40,144 bases of DNA from Actinomycetes bacterium (GCA_009780925.1 WQZC01000003.1:1-40144); one strand, 5' to 3'. Positions 24,369 to 33,450 are shown, numbered from the stretch's first letter. Made by a program: numbers and translations. The notes: generated by a model not told the origin, from the letters alone.

Positions 24369-25079
24369 TCACGGCAGGTCGTGGCGCCGGTCGTGGTCCC
24401 AGTCCCGTTCCCAGCCGCCGAGGGCGAGCAGACGGTCCACCAGGATGGCGGTGAACCCCCACACGAAGAGCCCCTGCGCGCGAAAGCCTGGGCCGACATG
24501 CCCGGATCGGTGGCGCACCAGGAACCGGTTCGCGGGATCGGCCAGCTCCGCGAGCGGGGCGACCGCGACCCGTGCCACCTCGGTCGGGTCCACGACGCCG
24601 ATCCGATGCGGCCGCGACCACCAGGCGAGCACTGGGGTCACGACGTAGTCCGACCGGGAGATGTAGCAGCGGGGCAGGGTGGCCACGATCCGCGCGCTGG
24701 CTGGGTCCAGGCCGACCTCCTCGCGCGCCTCGCGCAGCGCGGTGGCGACCGCGTCGCGGTCCGCGCGGTCCGTGGCCCCACCGGGGAAGGCGACTTGGCC
24801 GGCGTGCTGGCGCAGGCTCGCGGCTCGCTCGATGAGCACCACCCCCGGTCCGGTCGGGCGGTCCGCGACGGCGTGGTCGCCGGCGGTGTCAGCGTCCCCG
24901 GAAGCGCGCGCGCCGACGGGCCAGTCCGGCAGCGCGGACAGCTCGCACAACGCGATGAGGACCGCTGAGTCCTGGCCGTGCGCGTCCGACGGCATGAGCC
25001 CGGCGAAATCCTGCGGGCGCAGGCCGACCGCGGCGTGGGCCAGCGGTCGCAGCCACCCCGGCCGCGCGGGCGCGCTCAT
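24369..25079 (-). CDS. Nudix hydrolase, CoA pyrophosphatase-like (Rv3672c-like)
   Basis: A 236-residue Nudix protein. QHAGQVAFPGGATDRADR leads into the Nudix box ending ALREAREEVGL, with the one-residue-longer spacing of the NudL/CoA pyrophosphatase group. FPGG and LPRCYISRSDYVVTPVLAWW are also typical of that group. It probably hydrolyses CoA or derivatives to phosphopantetheine plus 3',5'-ADP; the substrate is inferred. ATG 25079. It follows nth by 22 bases. The thioredoxin-like gene that lies between these two in M. tuberculosis (Rv3673c) is absent. Confidence 0.88.
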   Translation of the reverse strand: MSAPARPGWLRPLAHAAVGLRPQDFAGLMPSDAHGQDSAVLIALCELSALPDWPVGARASGDADTAGDHAVADRPTGPGVVLIERAASLRQHAGQVAFPGGATDRADRDAVATALREAREEVGLDPASARIVATLPRCYISRSDYVVTPVLAWWSRPHRIGVVDPTEVARVAVAPLAELADPANRFLVRHRSGHVGPGFRAQGLFVWGFTAILVDRLLALGGWERDWDHDRRHDLP

Positions 25080-25101
25080 CCGGTGGCTCGGCCTGAGCGC
25101 G

Positions 25102-25827
25102 TCATGATTCGGGGTCCGGCCCGGGGCTCTTGACCAATTGCGCGGCGAGCAGCGGGTCGGTGGGACCGTCGCCGAAGGAGGGGCACAGCCGGGCCAGTGG
25201 GCACGCGCCGCAGGCCGGTTTTCGCGCGTGGCACATCCGCCGCCCGTGCCAGATCACCCGGTGCGACAGGATCGTCCACTCCTTCTTGGGGATCAGCGCC
25301 GCGACATCGGCCTCGACTTTGTCCGCGTCGTCCTGGACGGTCCATTGCCAGCGGCGGGCCAGCCGGCCGAAATGGGTGTCGATGGTCAGCCCCGGCACGC
25401 CGAACGCGTTGCCCAGCACGACGTTCGCGGTCTTGCGCCCGAATCCCGGCAGGGTGATCAGCTCGGTCATCCGGTCGGGCAGCTCGGCGTCGAACCGCTC
25501 CACCAGCGCCTGCCCCAGTTTGATCAGCGAGTTGGCCTTGTTCCGGTAGAACCCGGTGGAGCGGATCATCTCCTCCAGCTCGGCGCGGTCCGCGCCCGCG
25601 TAGTCGGCGGCGGTGCGGTAACGGCGGAACAGGGCCGGGGTGATCAGGTTCACCCGCTTGTCGGTGCACTGCTCGGACAAGACGGTCGCCACCGAGAGTT
25701 CCAGCGGCGAGTCGAAGTCCAGCTCGCAGTGCGCGTCGGGGTAGCGCGCGGCGAGCTCGCGGCTGATGCGTCGCGCCCGCCGGGTCCGGGCCAGTGGGGT
25801 TTCGTTGGCGAACTGAGCGGCGGCCAC
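25102..25827 (-). CDS. nth: Endonuclease III
   Basis: A 241-residue base-excision-repair glycosylase/AP lyase. It has the helix-hairpin-helix [18 protein letters not shown] with the catalytic Lys, the catalytic Asp in [12 protein letters not shown], and a [4Fe-4S] loop [17 protein letters not shown] (C-X6-C-X2-C-X5-C). It removes oxidised pyrimidines. GTG 25827 has no Shine-Dalgarno; minus-strand TAGGGT ends seven bases before it. It heads the nth-nudix-marP run. Confidence 0.96.
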   Translation of the reverse strand: MAAAQFANETPLARTRRARRISRELAARYPDAHCELDFDSPLELSVATVLSEQCTDKRVNLITPALFRRYRTAADYAGADRAELEEMIRSTGFYRNKANSLIKLGQALVERFDAELPDRMTELITLPGFGRKTANVVLGNAFGVPGLTIDTHFGRLARRWQWTVQDDADKVEADVAALIPKKEWTILSHRVIWHGRRMCHARKPACGACPLARLCPSFGDGPTDPLLAAQLVKSPGPDPES

Positions 25828-25834
25828 GGGACTA

Positions 25835-25840
25835 ACCCTA
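25835..25840 (-). promoter_or_regulatory. Candidate -10 box, leaderless nth
   Basis: Minus-strand TAGGGT seven bases before the GTG of nth; no ribosome binding site is seen between. Confidence 0.5.
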
Positions 25841-25918
25841 CGGACCGGCCGGCGCGAGCGACGATCGCAGGCAGCGTCGTTGCCGTGTCGTTGTGGAGCG
25901 ATCTTGGACGGCCGCGAT

Positions 25919-25924
25919 TAGGCT
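25919..25924 (+). promoter_or_regulatory. Candidate -10 box, leaderless small membrane protein
   Basis: TAGGCT ends seven bases before the ATG at 25932. This is the main reason for preferring that start over upstream in-frame GTG codons (25893, 25926, 25929). Confidence 0.4.
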
Positions 25925-25931
25925 GGTGGTG

Positions 25932-26198
25932 ATGATCGCGTTGTTGGTGTTGCTCTTCCCGTTCCTGCTGCTCGCCTTCATGCTGTTCATGGGGCGGGTT
26001 GAGGAGCCACTGGACCGGGCCGCCGTGGAGCGGGAGATCGAGAGTTTCCTCGACGCGGCGAATCCAGAGGAGCTGGACGCGTTTGTCCGGGAGGGCACCG
26101 ACCCGGCGTTGTCCCGCTTCCGGCACCGGCGGCGCCTCTGGCGGCGGTTGCGGCCAAACACGCGTGCCGGGCGTAACGGCCAGTTGGGGCACGGATAA
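25932..26198 (+). CDS. Small membrane protein (Rv3675-like)
   Basis: An 88-residue protein with one N-terminal membrane helix (MIALLVLLFPFLLLAFMLFM), an acidic segment (RAAVEREIESFLDAANPEELDAF) and an Arg-rich end (RHRRRLWRRLRPNTR). No enzymatic motif is visible. It lies just upstream of crp, as Rv3675 does in M. tuberculosis. A longer start at GTG 25893 would add 13 residues. The stop overlaps the predicted crp -10 box. Confidence 0.7.
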   Translation: MIALLVLLFPFLLLAFMLFMGRVEEPLDRAAVEREIESFLDAANPEELDAFVREGTDPALSRFRHRRRLWRRLRPNTRAGRNGQLGHG

Positions 26199-26201
26199 AA
26201 T
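26196..26201 (+). promoter_or_regulatory. Candidate crp -10 box
   Basis: TAAAAT is the best -10 hexamer before crp and lies within the small inverted repeat GGATAAAATCC. The start would leave a leader of about 45 bases. No -35 consensus and no TGTGA-N6-TCACA site is seen. Confidence 0.4.
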
Positions 26202-26252
26202 CCCGTTGACTAGCGCGACACCGGCGTCGCGCGCGGCCAAGGAGGAACTGCC

Positions 26253-26927
26253 GTGGACGAGGCGCTACGTGGGGCTGGTCTGTTTCAGGGGGTATCCACC
26301 GAGGACGCCGAAGCTCTGGACGACCGGTTTGACATATTCGACGCGCATCGCGGGACTGTGCTGTTCCACGAAGGCGATCCCGGGGACAGCCTCTACGTGG
26401 TGCTCACCGGGAAGGTGAAGCTTGGGCGGCGGTCCCCGGACGGGCGGGAGAACCTGGTCGCGGTGTATGGGCCGTCGGACCAGTTCGGGGAGCTGTCGTT
26501 GTTCGATCCCGGACCGCGCACGGCGACCGCGACTGTGGTGACCGAGGCGCGGCTGGCCAAACTGCCCAAGGACGCGCTCCAAGAGTGGATGATGGAGCGC
26601 CCAGAGATCGCGTTGCAGCTGCTGCGCGTGGTGGCGCGTCGGCTGCGCCGGACCAATGCGATGCTGGCTGATTTGATCTTCGTCGACGTGCCGGGACGGG
26701 TGGCCAAGCAGCTGTTGCAGCTGGCGCAGCGGTTCGGCACGTTGGATGGCGGGAACCTCAAGGTCAAGCACGATCTGACCCAAGAGGAGCTGGCGCAGCT
26801 GGTGGGCGCGTCGCGGGAGACCGTGAACAAGGCGCTCGCCGACTTCGTGCAACGCGGCTGGCTGCGGCTGGAGGGCAAGAGCGTGGTCATCCTCGACCGC
26901 GAGCGGATGTCGAACCGGGCCCGCTAG
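26253..26927 (+). CDS. crp: cAMP receptor protein family transcription regulator
   Basis: A 224-residue Crp/Fnr-type regulator. The cyclic-nucleotide-binding domain contains [18 protein letters not shown], with the Glu, Arg and Thr of the phosphate-binding cassette. A long dimer helix spans ~115-140. The winged helix has [20 protein letters not shown]. It corresponds to M. tuberculosis Crp (Rv3676), a global regulator of carbon and stress genes. GTG 26253 has AAGGAGG seven bases upstream. The Crp-adjacent beta-lactamase-fold gene of mycobacteria is absent. Confidence 0.95.
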   Translation: MDEALRGAGLFQGVSTEDAEALDDRFDIFDAHRGTVLFHEGDPGDSLYVVLTGKVKLGRRSPDGRENLVAVYGPSDQFGELSLFDPGPRTATATVVTEARLAKLPKDALQEWMMERPEIALQLLRVVARRLRRTNAMLADLIFVDVPGRVAKQLLQLAQRFGTLDGGNLKVKHDLTQEELAQLVGASRETVNKALADFVQRGWLRLEGKSVVILDRERMSNRAR

Positions 26928-26997
26928 CCGGGCCCGCTAGCCGGTCCGGCGCGCGGTCATGTGCGATCGTGGGATGTGACGGCCGGCTGCCGGGGTG

Positions 26998-27795
26998 TCA
27001 CGGACGGATGCCGGGTGGGAAGGCCATGACCGTCCCGTCGGGCAGGGTCACCCCGCGTCGGTCGGGGTTTATTCGGGGACGGACCGGCGCGATCGGCTGC
27101 GCGGGCGCGGCGGCGAGCACGTCGGCGACGCTGGGGCGCCCGCCCACTTGGCGCAGGGTGGCGAGCGTCGGCGGCATGAGCCGGCGGGCGCCGTCGGCGG
27201 CTTCAGCCAAGGCGCGCGCCACCGGAACCCAGCCGGCGCCGATCGCCTCGCTGGTCACGTTGTCAGGCGCCGCGCCGGCCGGCGCCTCGGCCACGAAGAA
27301 CCAGGTGTCGTAGCGTCGCGTTTCCCCCTCCGGGGTGATCCAGCGCGCCCACGGGCGCAACGCGGCGGCGTCGATCGCCAGCCGGTGCGCGCGCAGCAGG
27401 GCGCCGAAGTCCAGCGACCGGGCCTCGACCGCGCGCGCGTTGGTCGGGCCGCCTGCCGCGCTCTCGCTGGCTGCCGCGCCCTCGCCGCCCATGTCCGGGT
27501 CGTCCGCCGGCCGGGCGAGAAGCACCCCGGTCTCCTCGAAGGTTTCCCGCACCGCGGCCCCCGCCAGCGACCGAGCGGTCGGGACATCGCAGCCCAGCCG
27601 GTTCGCCAGCGCCGACGGGTCGCCGCTGGCCCACGGCAGCGACGCGTCGGTGGGCTCGACCCGGCCGCCGGGAAACACGCTCATGCCGGGCGCGAAGGCC
27701 ATCCGCAGCGCGCGGGTCAACAGCCACACCTCGATGCCGTCAGCGCCGTCGCGCAGCAGGACGACCGTGGACGCCGCGCGGACCGGCGTGCTCAC
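26998..27795 (-). CDS. Nudix hydrolase
   Basis: A 265-residue Nudix protein of the RppH/NUDT19-like group. VVLLRDGADGIEVWLLTRA is followed by FPGGRVEPTDASLP and, after an insertion, the Nudix helix AAVRETFEETGVLLARP. The long insert between the FPGG and REx2EE parts is typical of NUDT7/19-like acyl-CoA or CoA pyrophosphatases. A C-terminal domain begins with ARWITPEGETRRYDTWFFVA. The substrate is unknown. GTG 27795 overlaps the ridA stop (GTGA); longer frames only copy ridA out of phase. It converges on crp. Confidence 0.87.
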   Translation of the reverse strand: MSTPVRAASTVVLLRDGADGIEVWLLTRALRMAFAPGMSVFPGGRVEPTDASLPWASGDPSALANRLGCDVPTARSLAGAAVRETFEETGVLLARPADDPDMGGEGAAASESAAGGPTNARAVEARSLDFGALLRAHRLAIDAAALRPWARWITPEGETRRYDTWFFVAEAPAGAAPDNVTSEAIGAGWVPVARALAEAADGARRLMPPTLATLRQVGGRPSVADVLAAAPAQPIAPVRPRINPDRRGVTLPDGTVMAFPPGIRP

Positions 27796-28247
27796 CGGAC
27801 CTCCACGACCAGCTCGATCTCGACCGGGGCGCCCATCGGCAGTGCCATCACGCCGACCGCCGAGCGGGCGTGCGCGCCAGCGGTCCCGAACACCTCGCCG
27901 AGCAGGTCGCTGGCCCCGTTGACCACGGCTGGCTGGCCGGTGAAGCCCGGCGCCGAGGCGACGTAGCCGACCACCTTCACCACCCGCGCCACCGCGTCCA
28001 GACCGACCAGCGCGTGTACCGCCGCCAGCGCGTTGAGCGCGCAGATCCGCGCTTGCGCGCGAGCGTCGGCGACGCTGACCTGGTCGCCGACGGCGCCGGT
28101 CACGACGAGCTCGCCGCCGACCGAGGGCAGCTGGCCGGAGGTGTAGACATACGGCCCGGTGCGGACGGCGGGCACGTAGTTGGCCACCGGCGCCGCCACG
28201 GCCGGAAGCTCGATGCCCAGTTCGCTCAGCCGTTGCAGATGACCCAT
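27792..28247 (-). CDS. RidA/YjgF family deaminase-like protein (Rv3678c-like)
   Basis: A 151-residue RidA-fold protein. The C-terminal signature is HARSAVGVMALPMGAPVEIE, with the Arg that binds the substrate carboxylate in RidA present. NYVPAVRTGPYVYTSGQLP is the conserved N-terminal strand. RidA enzymes hydrolyse reactive enamine/imine intermediates. Slightly longer than typical (130). ATG 28247 follows GAGGAG by six bases. It overlaps the downstream Nudix gene by four bases. Confidence 0.9.
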   Translation of the reverse strand: MGHLQRLSELGIELPAVAAPVANYVPAVRTGPYVYTSGQLPSVGGELVVTGAVGDQVSVADARAQARICALNALAAVHALVGLDAVARVVKVVGYVASAPGFTGQPAVVNGASDLLGEVFGTAGAHARSAVGVMALPMGAPVEIELVVEVR

Positions 28248-28408
28248 GGCGCGCTCCTCGAAGGTTGGTGAAGGTTGGTGCTGGCCTCGGTCGCCAGCCG
28301 GATTCGGCGCCCTGGCGACCGCCGTCAATTCTCGCGCGATGGTCCCGGCCCGGCCAGCCCCCGTCGCGCCACACCCCCGTGACGGTTCGTGGGCGCGGGG
28401 TCGGCCAC

Positions 28409-28414
28409 TACTCT
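28409..28414 (+). promoter_or_regulatory. Candidate -10 box, leaderless ATPase operon
   Basis: TACTCT ends six bases before the GTG at 28421; TTCGTG 17 bases upstream is a partial -35. Confidence 0.5.
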
Positions 28415-28420
28415 GGATCG

Positions 28421-29539
28421 GTGCGTTTGTCGCAATCCTCGCCACGGCTGCACATCGTGACCGGAAAAGGCGGCACCGGAAAGACCACCGCCGCTGCCGC
28501 GCTGGCGACCGCGCTGGCGGCTGGCGGCCATCGCGTGCTCGCCATCGAGGTCGAGGGGCGGCAGGGATTCGCGCAGCTGTACGGCGTGCCGCCCCTGCCC
28601 TACGACGAGCGACGGCTGGCGGTGGTCGCCGGGGGCGGCGAGGTCATGGGCCTGGCGATCGATCCAGAGCTCGCGCTGTTGGAGTACCTCGAATTGTTCT
28701 ACAACCTCAAGCGCGCCGGCCGGCTGCTGCAGCGGATGGGGGCCATCGATTTCGTGACCACCCTCGCGCCAGGGCTGCGCGATGTGCTGCTCACCGGCAA
28801 GATTAAGGAGGCGGCGAACCGCGCTGGTGGAAACGGGCGCCCGCGCTACCACGCGGTGGTGCTGGACGCCCCGCCGACCGGACGGGTGCGGCAGTTCCTC
28901 GACGCCACCAAGGAAGTCGTGAACCTCACCAAGGCCGGGCCGATCAGCCGGCAAAGCGCCGGCGTGATCGACTTTCTGCACAGCGACCGGACCGCGATCC
29001 ATCTGGTCACGTTGTTGGAAGAGATGCCGGTGCAGGAGACCGTTGACGCGGCGGTGGACCTGGCGGCGGCGGGCTACCGGATCGGTTCGGTGATCGTGAA
29101 CCGGGCGCGACCGGTCCTGGTGCGGCCGGGGCAGGTCGGTCCGGACGGGCGGGTCGATGCCGCCGCGCTCGCCCGGGGGCTGACGGCGGCCCGAGTCGAC
29201 GCCCGTCTGGCGTCGCCGCTGGCCGCCCAGCTGGCTGACTACGCGGCGCGGCAGGCCACCCAGTCGGCGGCCGCGGACATGCTGGCGGCGGTGGACGTGC
29301 CACGCGTCGAGCTGCCCTACCTCAACCCACCGGTGGAGCTGAGCGAGCTGGCCGACCTCGCGGCGCACTTCGTCGGCACCGCGCTGGTCGGCACCGCGCT
29401 GGTCGGCGAGGCGTCTGGCCCGGCCCCGCGTCCGGCCTCGGCCTCGCGCACGGTCTCGGCCCCGGCGCAGACCCCGGCCCCGAAGCAGACCCCGGCCCGG
29501 ACCCCGGCGGACAACGGAACTTCGGCGGCGCCCTCGTGA
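28421..29539 (+). CDS. ArsA/Get3-like ATPase, first subunit (Rv3679-like)
   Basis: A 372-residue P-loop ATPase. Walker A is HIVTGKGGTGKTTAA, with the signature Lys of the Get3/ArsA/MinD class. VVLDAPPTGRVRQFLD is the switch II/DTAPTGH-like region. The conserved part ends near 320, followed by a repeated GTALV pair (15-bp DNA repeat at about 29369-29398) and a Pro/Ala/Thr-rich tail. GTG 28421 is chosen because TACTCT lies six bases upstream and similarity begins there. M. tuberculosis Rv3679-Rv3680 form a pair of Get3-like ATPases; a heteromeric complex with the next gene is inferred. Confidence 0.9.
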   Translation: MRLSQSSPRLHIVTGKGGTGKTTAAAALATALAAGGHRVLAIEVEGRQGFAQLYGVPPLPYDERRLAVVAGGGEVMGLAIDPELALLEYLELFYNLKRAGRLLQRMGAIDFVTTLAPGLRDVLLTGKIKEAANRAGGNGRPRYHAVVLDAPPTGRVRQFLDATKEVVNLTKAGPISRQSAGVIDFLHSDRTAIHLVTLLEEMPVQETVDAAVDLAAAGYRIGSVIVNRARPVLVRPGQVGPDGRVDAAALARGLTAARVDARLASPLAAQLADYAARQATQSAAADMLAAVDVPRVELPYLNPPVELSELADLAAHFVGTALVGTALVGEASGPAPRPASASRTVSAPAQTPAPKQTPARTPADNGTSAAPS

Positions 29540-30705
29540 CCGCCCATGCCCTCGACCTGCGCGCCCTGGTCACCGATCCCGGGGTGCGCATCGTGGTCAC
29601 CTGCGGTAGCGGCGGAGTGGGCAAGACGACCACCGCAGCGGCGCTGGCGTTGCGCGCCGCGCAGGCGGGCCGGCGCACCGTGGTGCTCACCATCGACCCG
29701 GCGCGTCGGCTGGCCCAGGCCATGGGGTTGACCGAGCTGGACAACACCCCCCGTCGGGTGGTGGGTTCCGAGTCGGACGGGGCCGGCGAGTTGTTCGCGA
29801 TGATGCTGGACATGAAGCGGACCTTCGACGAGGTCGTGGCCGCGCACGCCACCGCCGAGCGGGCCGCGCAGATCTTCGCCAACCCCTTCTATCAAGCGTT
29901 GTCGTCCTCGTTCGCGGGCACCCAGGAATACATGGCTATGGAGAAGCTGTCGCAGCTCGCCGAGCAGGACGCCTGGGACCTGATCGTGGTGGACACCCCT
30001 CCGTCGCGGTCGGCGCTGGATTTCCTCGACGCGCCGGCCCGGCTGGGCCGCTTCCTGGATGGTCGGATGATCCGGCTGCTGACCATGCCGGCGCGCGCCG
30101 GGGGGCGGGCCTACGTGAAGGTGGTCACGGCCGGGTTCACTGTGTTCGCCAAGGTGCTCTCGGTGCTGCTCGGCGGAGAGTTGCTGTCCGACGTTTCGGC
30201 GTTCGTGGCGGCGCTGGAGACGATGTTCGGCGGGTTCCGGCAGCGCGCCGAGCACACCTATCAGCTGCTCAAGACCGATGGGACGGCGTTCGTCGTGGTC
30301 GCCGCCCCGGAGCCGGACGCGTTGCGGGAGGCGTCGTTCTTCGTGCAGCGGCTGGCCGACGACGGGATGCCGCTCGCCGGGCTGGTGATCAATCGGGCGC
30401 ATGTGACCGTTGATCCGCCATCCGGCGCGGCCCGGCTGACCGCCGAGCACGCCGAGGTGGCGGCGGGCGCGCTGGCCGCGCTGGCGGACCCCGACCGCGC
30501 GGCGGTGGACCCCGGCCTCGCGCTCGCGGAGACGGCGCTGCGGGTGCACGGCGAGCTCGCGCGGGCGGCGGCGCACGACGCGCGAATGATGCGCCGATTC
30601 GCCGTGGCGCATCCGGATGTGGCCGTGGTGACGGTCCCGGAGCTGGCCACTGATGTGCACGATTTGGACGGTCTGCGCCGGATGGGGGAATTGCTCGCCC
30701 GGTGA
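29536..30705 (+). CDS. ArsA/Get3-like ATPase, second subunit (Rv3680-like)
   Basis: A 389-residue P-loop ATPase. Walker A is VTCGSGGVGKTTTAAA: the catalytic P-loop Lys is present, but the signature intermonomer Lys found in the first subunit is Ser. DLIVVDTPPSRSALDFLD is the switch II region, and VLTIDPARRLAQAMG the switch I region. The C-terminus ends VPELATDVHDLDGLRRMGELL. GTG overlaps the stop of the first subunit (GTGA), so a 1:1 complex is likely. The family moves or protects membrane proteins or anions; the client is unknown. Confidence 0.9.
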   Translation: MTAHALDLRALVTDPGVRIVVTCGSGGVGKTTTAAALALRAAQAGRRTVVLTIDPARRLAQAMGLTELDNTPRRVVGSESDGAGELFAMMLDMKRTFDEVVAAHATAERAAQIFANPFYQALSSSFAGTQEYMAMEKLSQLAEQDAWDLIVVDTPPSRSALDFLDAPARLGRFLDGRMIRLLTMPARAGGRAYVKVVTAGFTVFAKVLSVLLGGELLSDVSAFVAALETMFGGFRQRAEHTYQLLKTDGTAFVVVAAPEPDALREASFFVQRLADDGMPLAGLVINRAHVTVDPPSGAARLTAEHAEVAAGALAALADPDRAAVDPGLALAETALRVHGELARAAAHDARMMRRFAVAHPDVAVVTVPELATDVHDLDGLRRMGELLAR

Positions 30706-30739
30706 TTCCCGCACCGTCGGGTGATCCCCGCATCGTCGG
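30702..30739 (+). repeat. 19-bp tandem repeat at operon end
   Basis: GTGATTCCCGCACCGTCGG (30702-30720) is followed by a copy with two changes (30721-30739), with further GTGATCC/CTGATCC fragments to 30770. The first copy includes the stop codon of the second ATPase. The counterpart of whiB4 that occupies this gap in M. tuberculosis is absent. Confidence 0.8.
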
Positions 30740-30812
30740 CTGATCCCGTGGAACCGGTGATCCGGGTGTTCCCGGCATTCGCGGGATTCACTCAATTCTC
30801 AGCGGCGTCCCG

Positions 30813-30818
30813 TACGCT
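30813..30818 (+). promoter_or_regulatory. Candidate -10 box for ponA2
   Basis: TACGCT ends eight bases before the GTG at 30827; no ribosome binding site lies between. Confidence 0.4.
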
Positions 30819-30826
30819 GGGGCACT

Positions 30827-33439
30827 GTGGCAGGCTCCTCGCGTCCAGGCACCACGAAGACGATATTCAAGCTCATCTGCGTGGTGGTGGTCGCCGCGCT
30901 GCTCGCCACCGGTCTGGTGTTGCCGTATGTCGGTGGCCTCGGGCTGGCCACCAGCAACGAGGCGAACAAGTTCCTGACCGCGACCTGTGATGTGCAGGAG
31001 ACTCCGCCCCCGGAGCGGACGGTGATCTACGCCCGGGACGCCAAGACCGAGATCGCCAGCATTTTCACCCAGAACCGGCAGCTCGTGCCGCTGTCCCAGG
31101 TTCCCAAGTTCTTGCAGCAGGCGCTGATCGCGACCGAGGACCGCCGGTTCTACGAGCATCAGGGCGTGGACATGCGCGGGCTGATCCGCTCGCTGCTCAA
31201 GACCAGCAGCGGGGACACCCAGGGCGGTTCGACGCTGACCATGCAGTACGTCAAGCAGGTGCAGCTGTATCAGGCGCGCGATGATGTCGCCGCGCAAGAG
31301 GCCGCGATCGCGCCGACGCTGGACCGCAAGATTCGCGACGCGACGTGCGCGTTGGACTGGGAAAAGCGCGAGAGCAAAGATCAGATCCTTGACAATTATT
31401 TGAACATCGCCTATTTCGGCGAGGGCGCCTATGGAATCCAGATGGCGGCGAAAACCTATTTCGGCAAGGACGTCAGCGAGGTGACGTTGCCGGAGGCGGC
31501 GCTGCTGGTCGGGCTGCTGCAGGCGCCGGGTTTTTATGACCCGTTCGTGCCCGACAACCTGAAGGCGGCCAAGGATCGTCGCGACCAGGTGTTGCAGAAC
31601 ATGGTCGATGTGGGCGACTTGTCCGCGGCGGAGGCGCAGCAGGCCGAGCAGGCCCCGGTGAAGCTGGCCACCAAGACGCCGGTGGCGCTGTCCGAGGGCT
31701 GCACCGGCGCGAACCCGAGCATCACGAACGCCGGGTTCTTCTGCGACTACGTGATCCGCTGGCTGGCCAACAACGCCGACATCACCGACCTGGACACCGG
31801 CGGCTACCAGATCGTCACCACGCTCGACCCGACGGTGCAGAATACCGTGCAGAAGGGGCTGAAAGGGTTCCCGGCCAACTCGCCGATGACCGTGGTAATG
31901 CCGGTCGTGGACCCGACCACCGGGGACATTCTGGCGATGGCGTCGAGCAAAGCCTTCGGCAACACGCCCGACGGCAAGCACACCGCGAACCCGATCTTCA
32001 CCGACGCGAGCGCGCCGGCGGCGTCCACGTTCAAGTTGTTCGCGCTGCTCGCCGCGCTACAGGTGGGCATTCCGCCCGATCAGACCCTTAAATCGGGTGG
32101 CCAATCATTCCATTCGGTCAACTGTCCCAATCCGAACCCGGATAGCGACGCCAGCGCGTGGACGAACCTGGCGGACCACAATTATCCCGATTTGGACACC
32201 CTAGCCAACGCCACCGCGCGCTCCTCGAACACCTATTTCATCGCGCTGGCCGACGCGCTGTTCGGCACCTGCGACCTGGTGCCATATGTGGACATGGCGC
32301 TCAACTTGGGCGTCAGCTCGCTCAGTGTGGTGGACCCGACGACGCAGCTGTCGATGGCGGATCGGGTGGAGCAGGAGGACATGGTCGGGTTCTTGCTCGG
32401 CTCCGGTGTCGCCGCCAGTCCGCTGGAGCTGGCTGGGGCCTACGGCGCGGTCGCCAACGAGGGGGTGTTCTGCCCGCCGGCCGGGGTGGCGTCAATCACT
32501 GACTCCGCCGGCAAGGCGGTCCCGATCAAGCGTGCCGCGTGCGCCAAAAAGCTCGCGCCGCAAGTCGCTCGGCAGGCGGCGAACATCTTGGCCCTGGACA
32601 CCGACTCGGTGATCGGCACCAGCTATCAGGTGTTCGCCAGCTACTACGCCAAAGGTGGCTCGCCGGTGCTCGGCAAGACCGGCACCGGTACCGCTGGCGA
32701 CGCCAAATCCAACTCGTCGCTTTGGTTTGTCGGGGCCAGCCCTGACTTGGTCTCGACCGCGGGGATCATCAACGTGTCCAGCCCGTACGCGGCGACCAAG
32801 GGGCTGCCGGGCATCCCGGACGCCCAGGCCGCTTCTTCCCCGACCGTCACCGGCGCGGTCGCCGCGCGTTACTGGTTGGCCGCGATGAGCCCGCTGCTGA
32901 GCGGCAGGAAGTGGAGCTGGCCCAGCCCCACCGCCCGGATGGGGTCGCTGGCCAACGCGGTGAACGTGCCGTCGGTGATCGGCAAGCCGCTGCCGACCGC
33001 CAAGAAGACGCTCACCTCGGCTGGGTTCAAGGTGACGACCGTCGCCGACGGGCAGCCGTACTGCGGCGGCCCGATGACCAACCACCCAGCCCTCGGCTGG
33101 GAGATGGTGCCCCCGGCCAGTCCGAGTGGCACGCCGACCCCGAGGCTCACCGGCGAGGCGCCGATGGGCGCGCCGTACAACACGGTGGGTTTGCAGGCTC
33201 CGTCGTTCGCGCCACCTGGGTCGACGATCACGTTGTGCATCTCCGACCAGAATCTGTTGTACACGCCGGTGATCCCCACCCCGCCGATGCCGAGACCCTC
33301 GACGTCGACGACCCCGTCGCCGACCGCGACCCCGGGTGGCACCGGTCCCGCCCGGCCGACCGGAGGCGCTCCGACTCCGCCCGGCAACGGCCCAGCTCAA
33401 GGCAACGGTCCGGCGCAAGGCAACGGCCCCGCGACCTAG
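30827..33439 (+). CDS. ponA2: Bifunctional class A penicillin-binding protein with PASTA domain (PonA2-like)
   Basis: An 870-residue enzyme that polymerises and cross-links peptidoglycan outside the membrane. A membrane anchor lies at ~15-35. The glycosyltransferase domain has the catalytic Glu E104 (ATEDRRFYEHQGVD), GGSTLTMQYVKQ and AAKTYFGKDV. The transpeptidase has S400-T-F-K, S466-S-N and K617-T-G-T-G. A PASTA repeat begins VPSVIGKPLPTAKKTLTSAG near residue 710. The tail is Pro/Thr-rich and ends with GNGPAQ repeated. Synteny matches Rv3682. GTG 30827 is near a TACGCT box, with no Shine-Dalgarno. Confidence 0.95.
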   Translation: MAGSSRPGTTKTIFKLICVVVVAALLATGLVLPYVGGLGLATSNEANKFLTATCDVQETPPPERTVIYARDAKTEIASIFTQNRQLVPLSQVPKFLQQALIATEDRRFYEHQGVDMRGLIRSLLKTSSGDTQGGSTLTMQYVKQVQLYQARDDVAAQEAAIAPTLDRKIRDATCALDWEKRESKDQILDNYLNIAYFGEGAYGIQMAAKTYFGKDVSEVTLPEAALLVGLLQAPGFYDPFVPDNLKAAKDRRDQVLQNMVDVGDLSAAEAQQAEQAPVKLATKTPVALSEGCTGANPSITNAGFFCDYVIRWLANNADITDLDTGGYQIVTTLDPTVQNTVQKGLKGFPANSPMTVVMPVVDPTTGDILAMASSKAFGNTPDGKHTANPIFTDASAPAASTFKLFALLAALQVGIPPDQTLKSGGQSFHSVNCPNPNPDSDASAWTNLADHNYPDLDTLANATARSSNTYFIALADALFGTCDLVPYVDMALNLGVSSLSVVDPTTQLSMADRVEQEDMVGFLLGSGVAASPLELAGAYGAVANEGVFCPPAGVASITDSAGKAVPIKRAACAKKLAPQVARQAANILALDTDSVIGTSYQVFASYYAKGGSPVLGKTGTGTAGDAKSNSSLWFVGASPDLVSTAGIINVSSPYAATKGLPGIPDAQAASSPTVTGAVAARYWLAAMSPLLSGRKWSWPSPTARMGSLANAVNVPSVIGKPLPTAKKTLTSAGFKVTTVADGQPYCGGPMTNHPALGWEMVPPASPSGTPTPRLTGEAPMGAPYNTVGLQAPSFAPPGSTITLCISDQNLLYTPVIPTPPMPRPSTSTTPSPTATPGGTGPARPTGGAPTPPGNGPAQGNGPAQGNGPAT

Positions 33440-33450
33440 GCTCGCGGGCC

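Noticed and set aside
22953-24968. 671-codon plus-strand frame opposite marP and the Nudix gene
   Set aside because: Antisense shadow; marP and the Nudix gene have clear catalytic motifs on the other strand.
26150-26250. CRP-binding site upstream of crp
   Set aside because: No TGTGA-N6-TCACA-like palindrome could be found; only the small GGATAAAATCC repeat is present.
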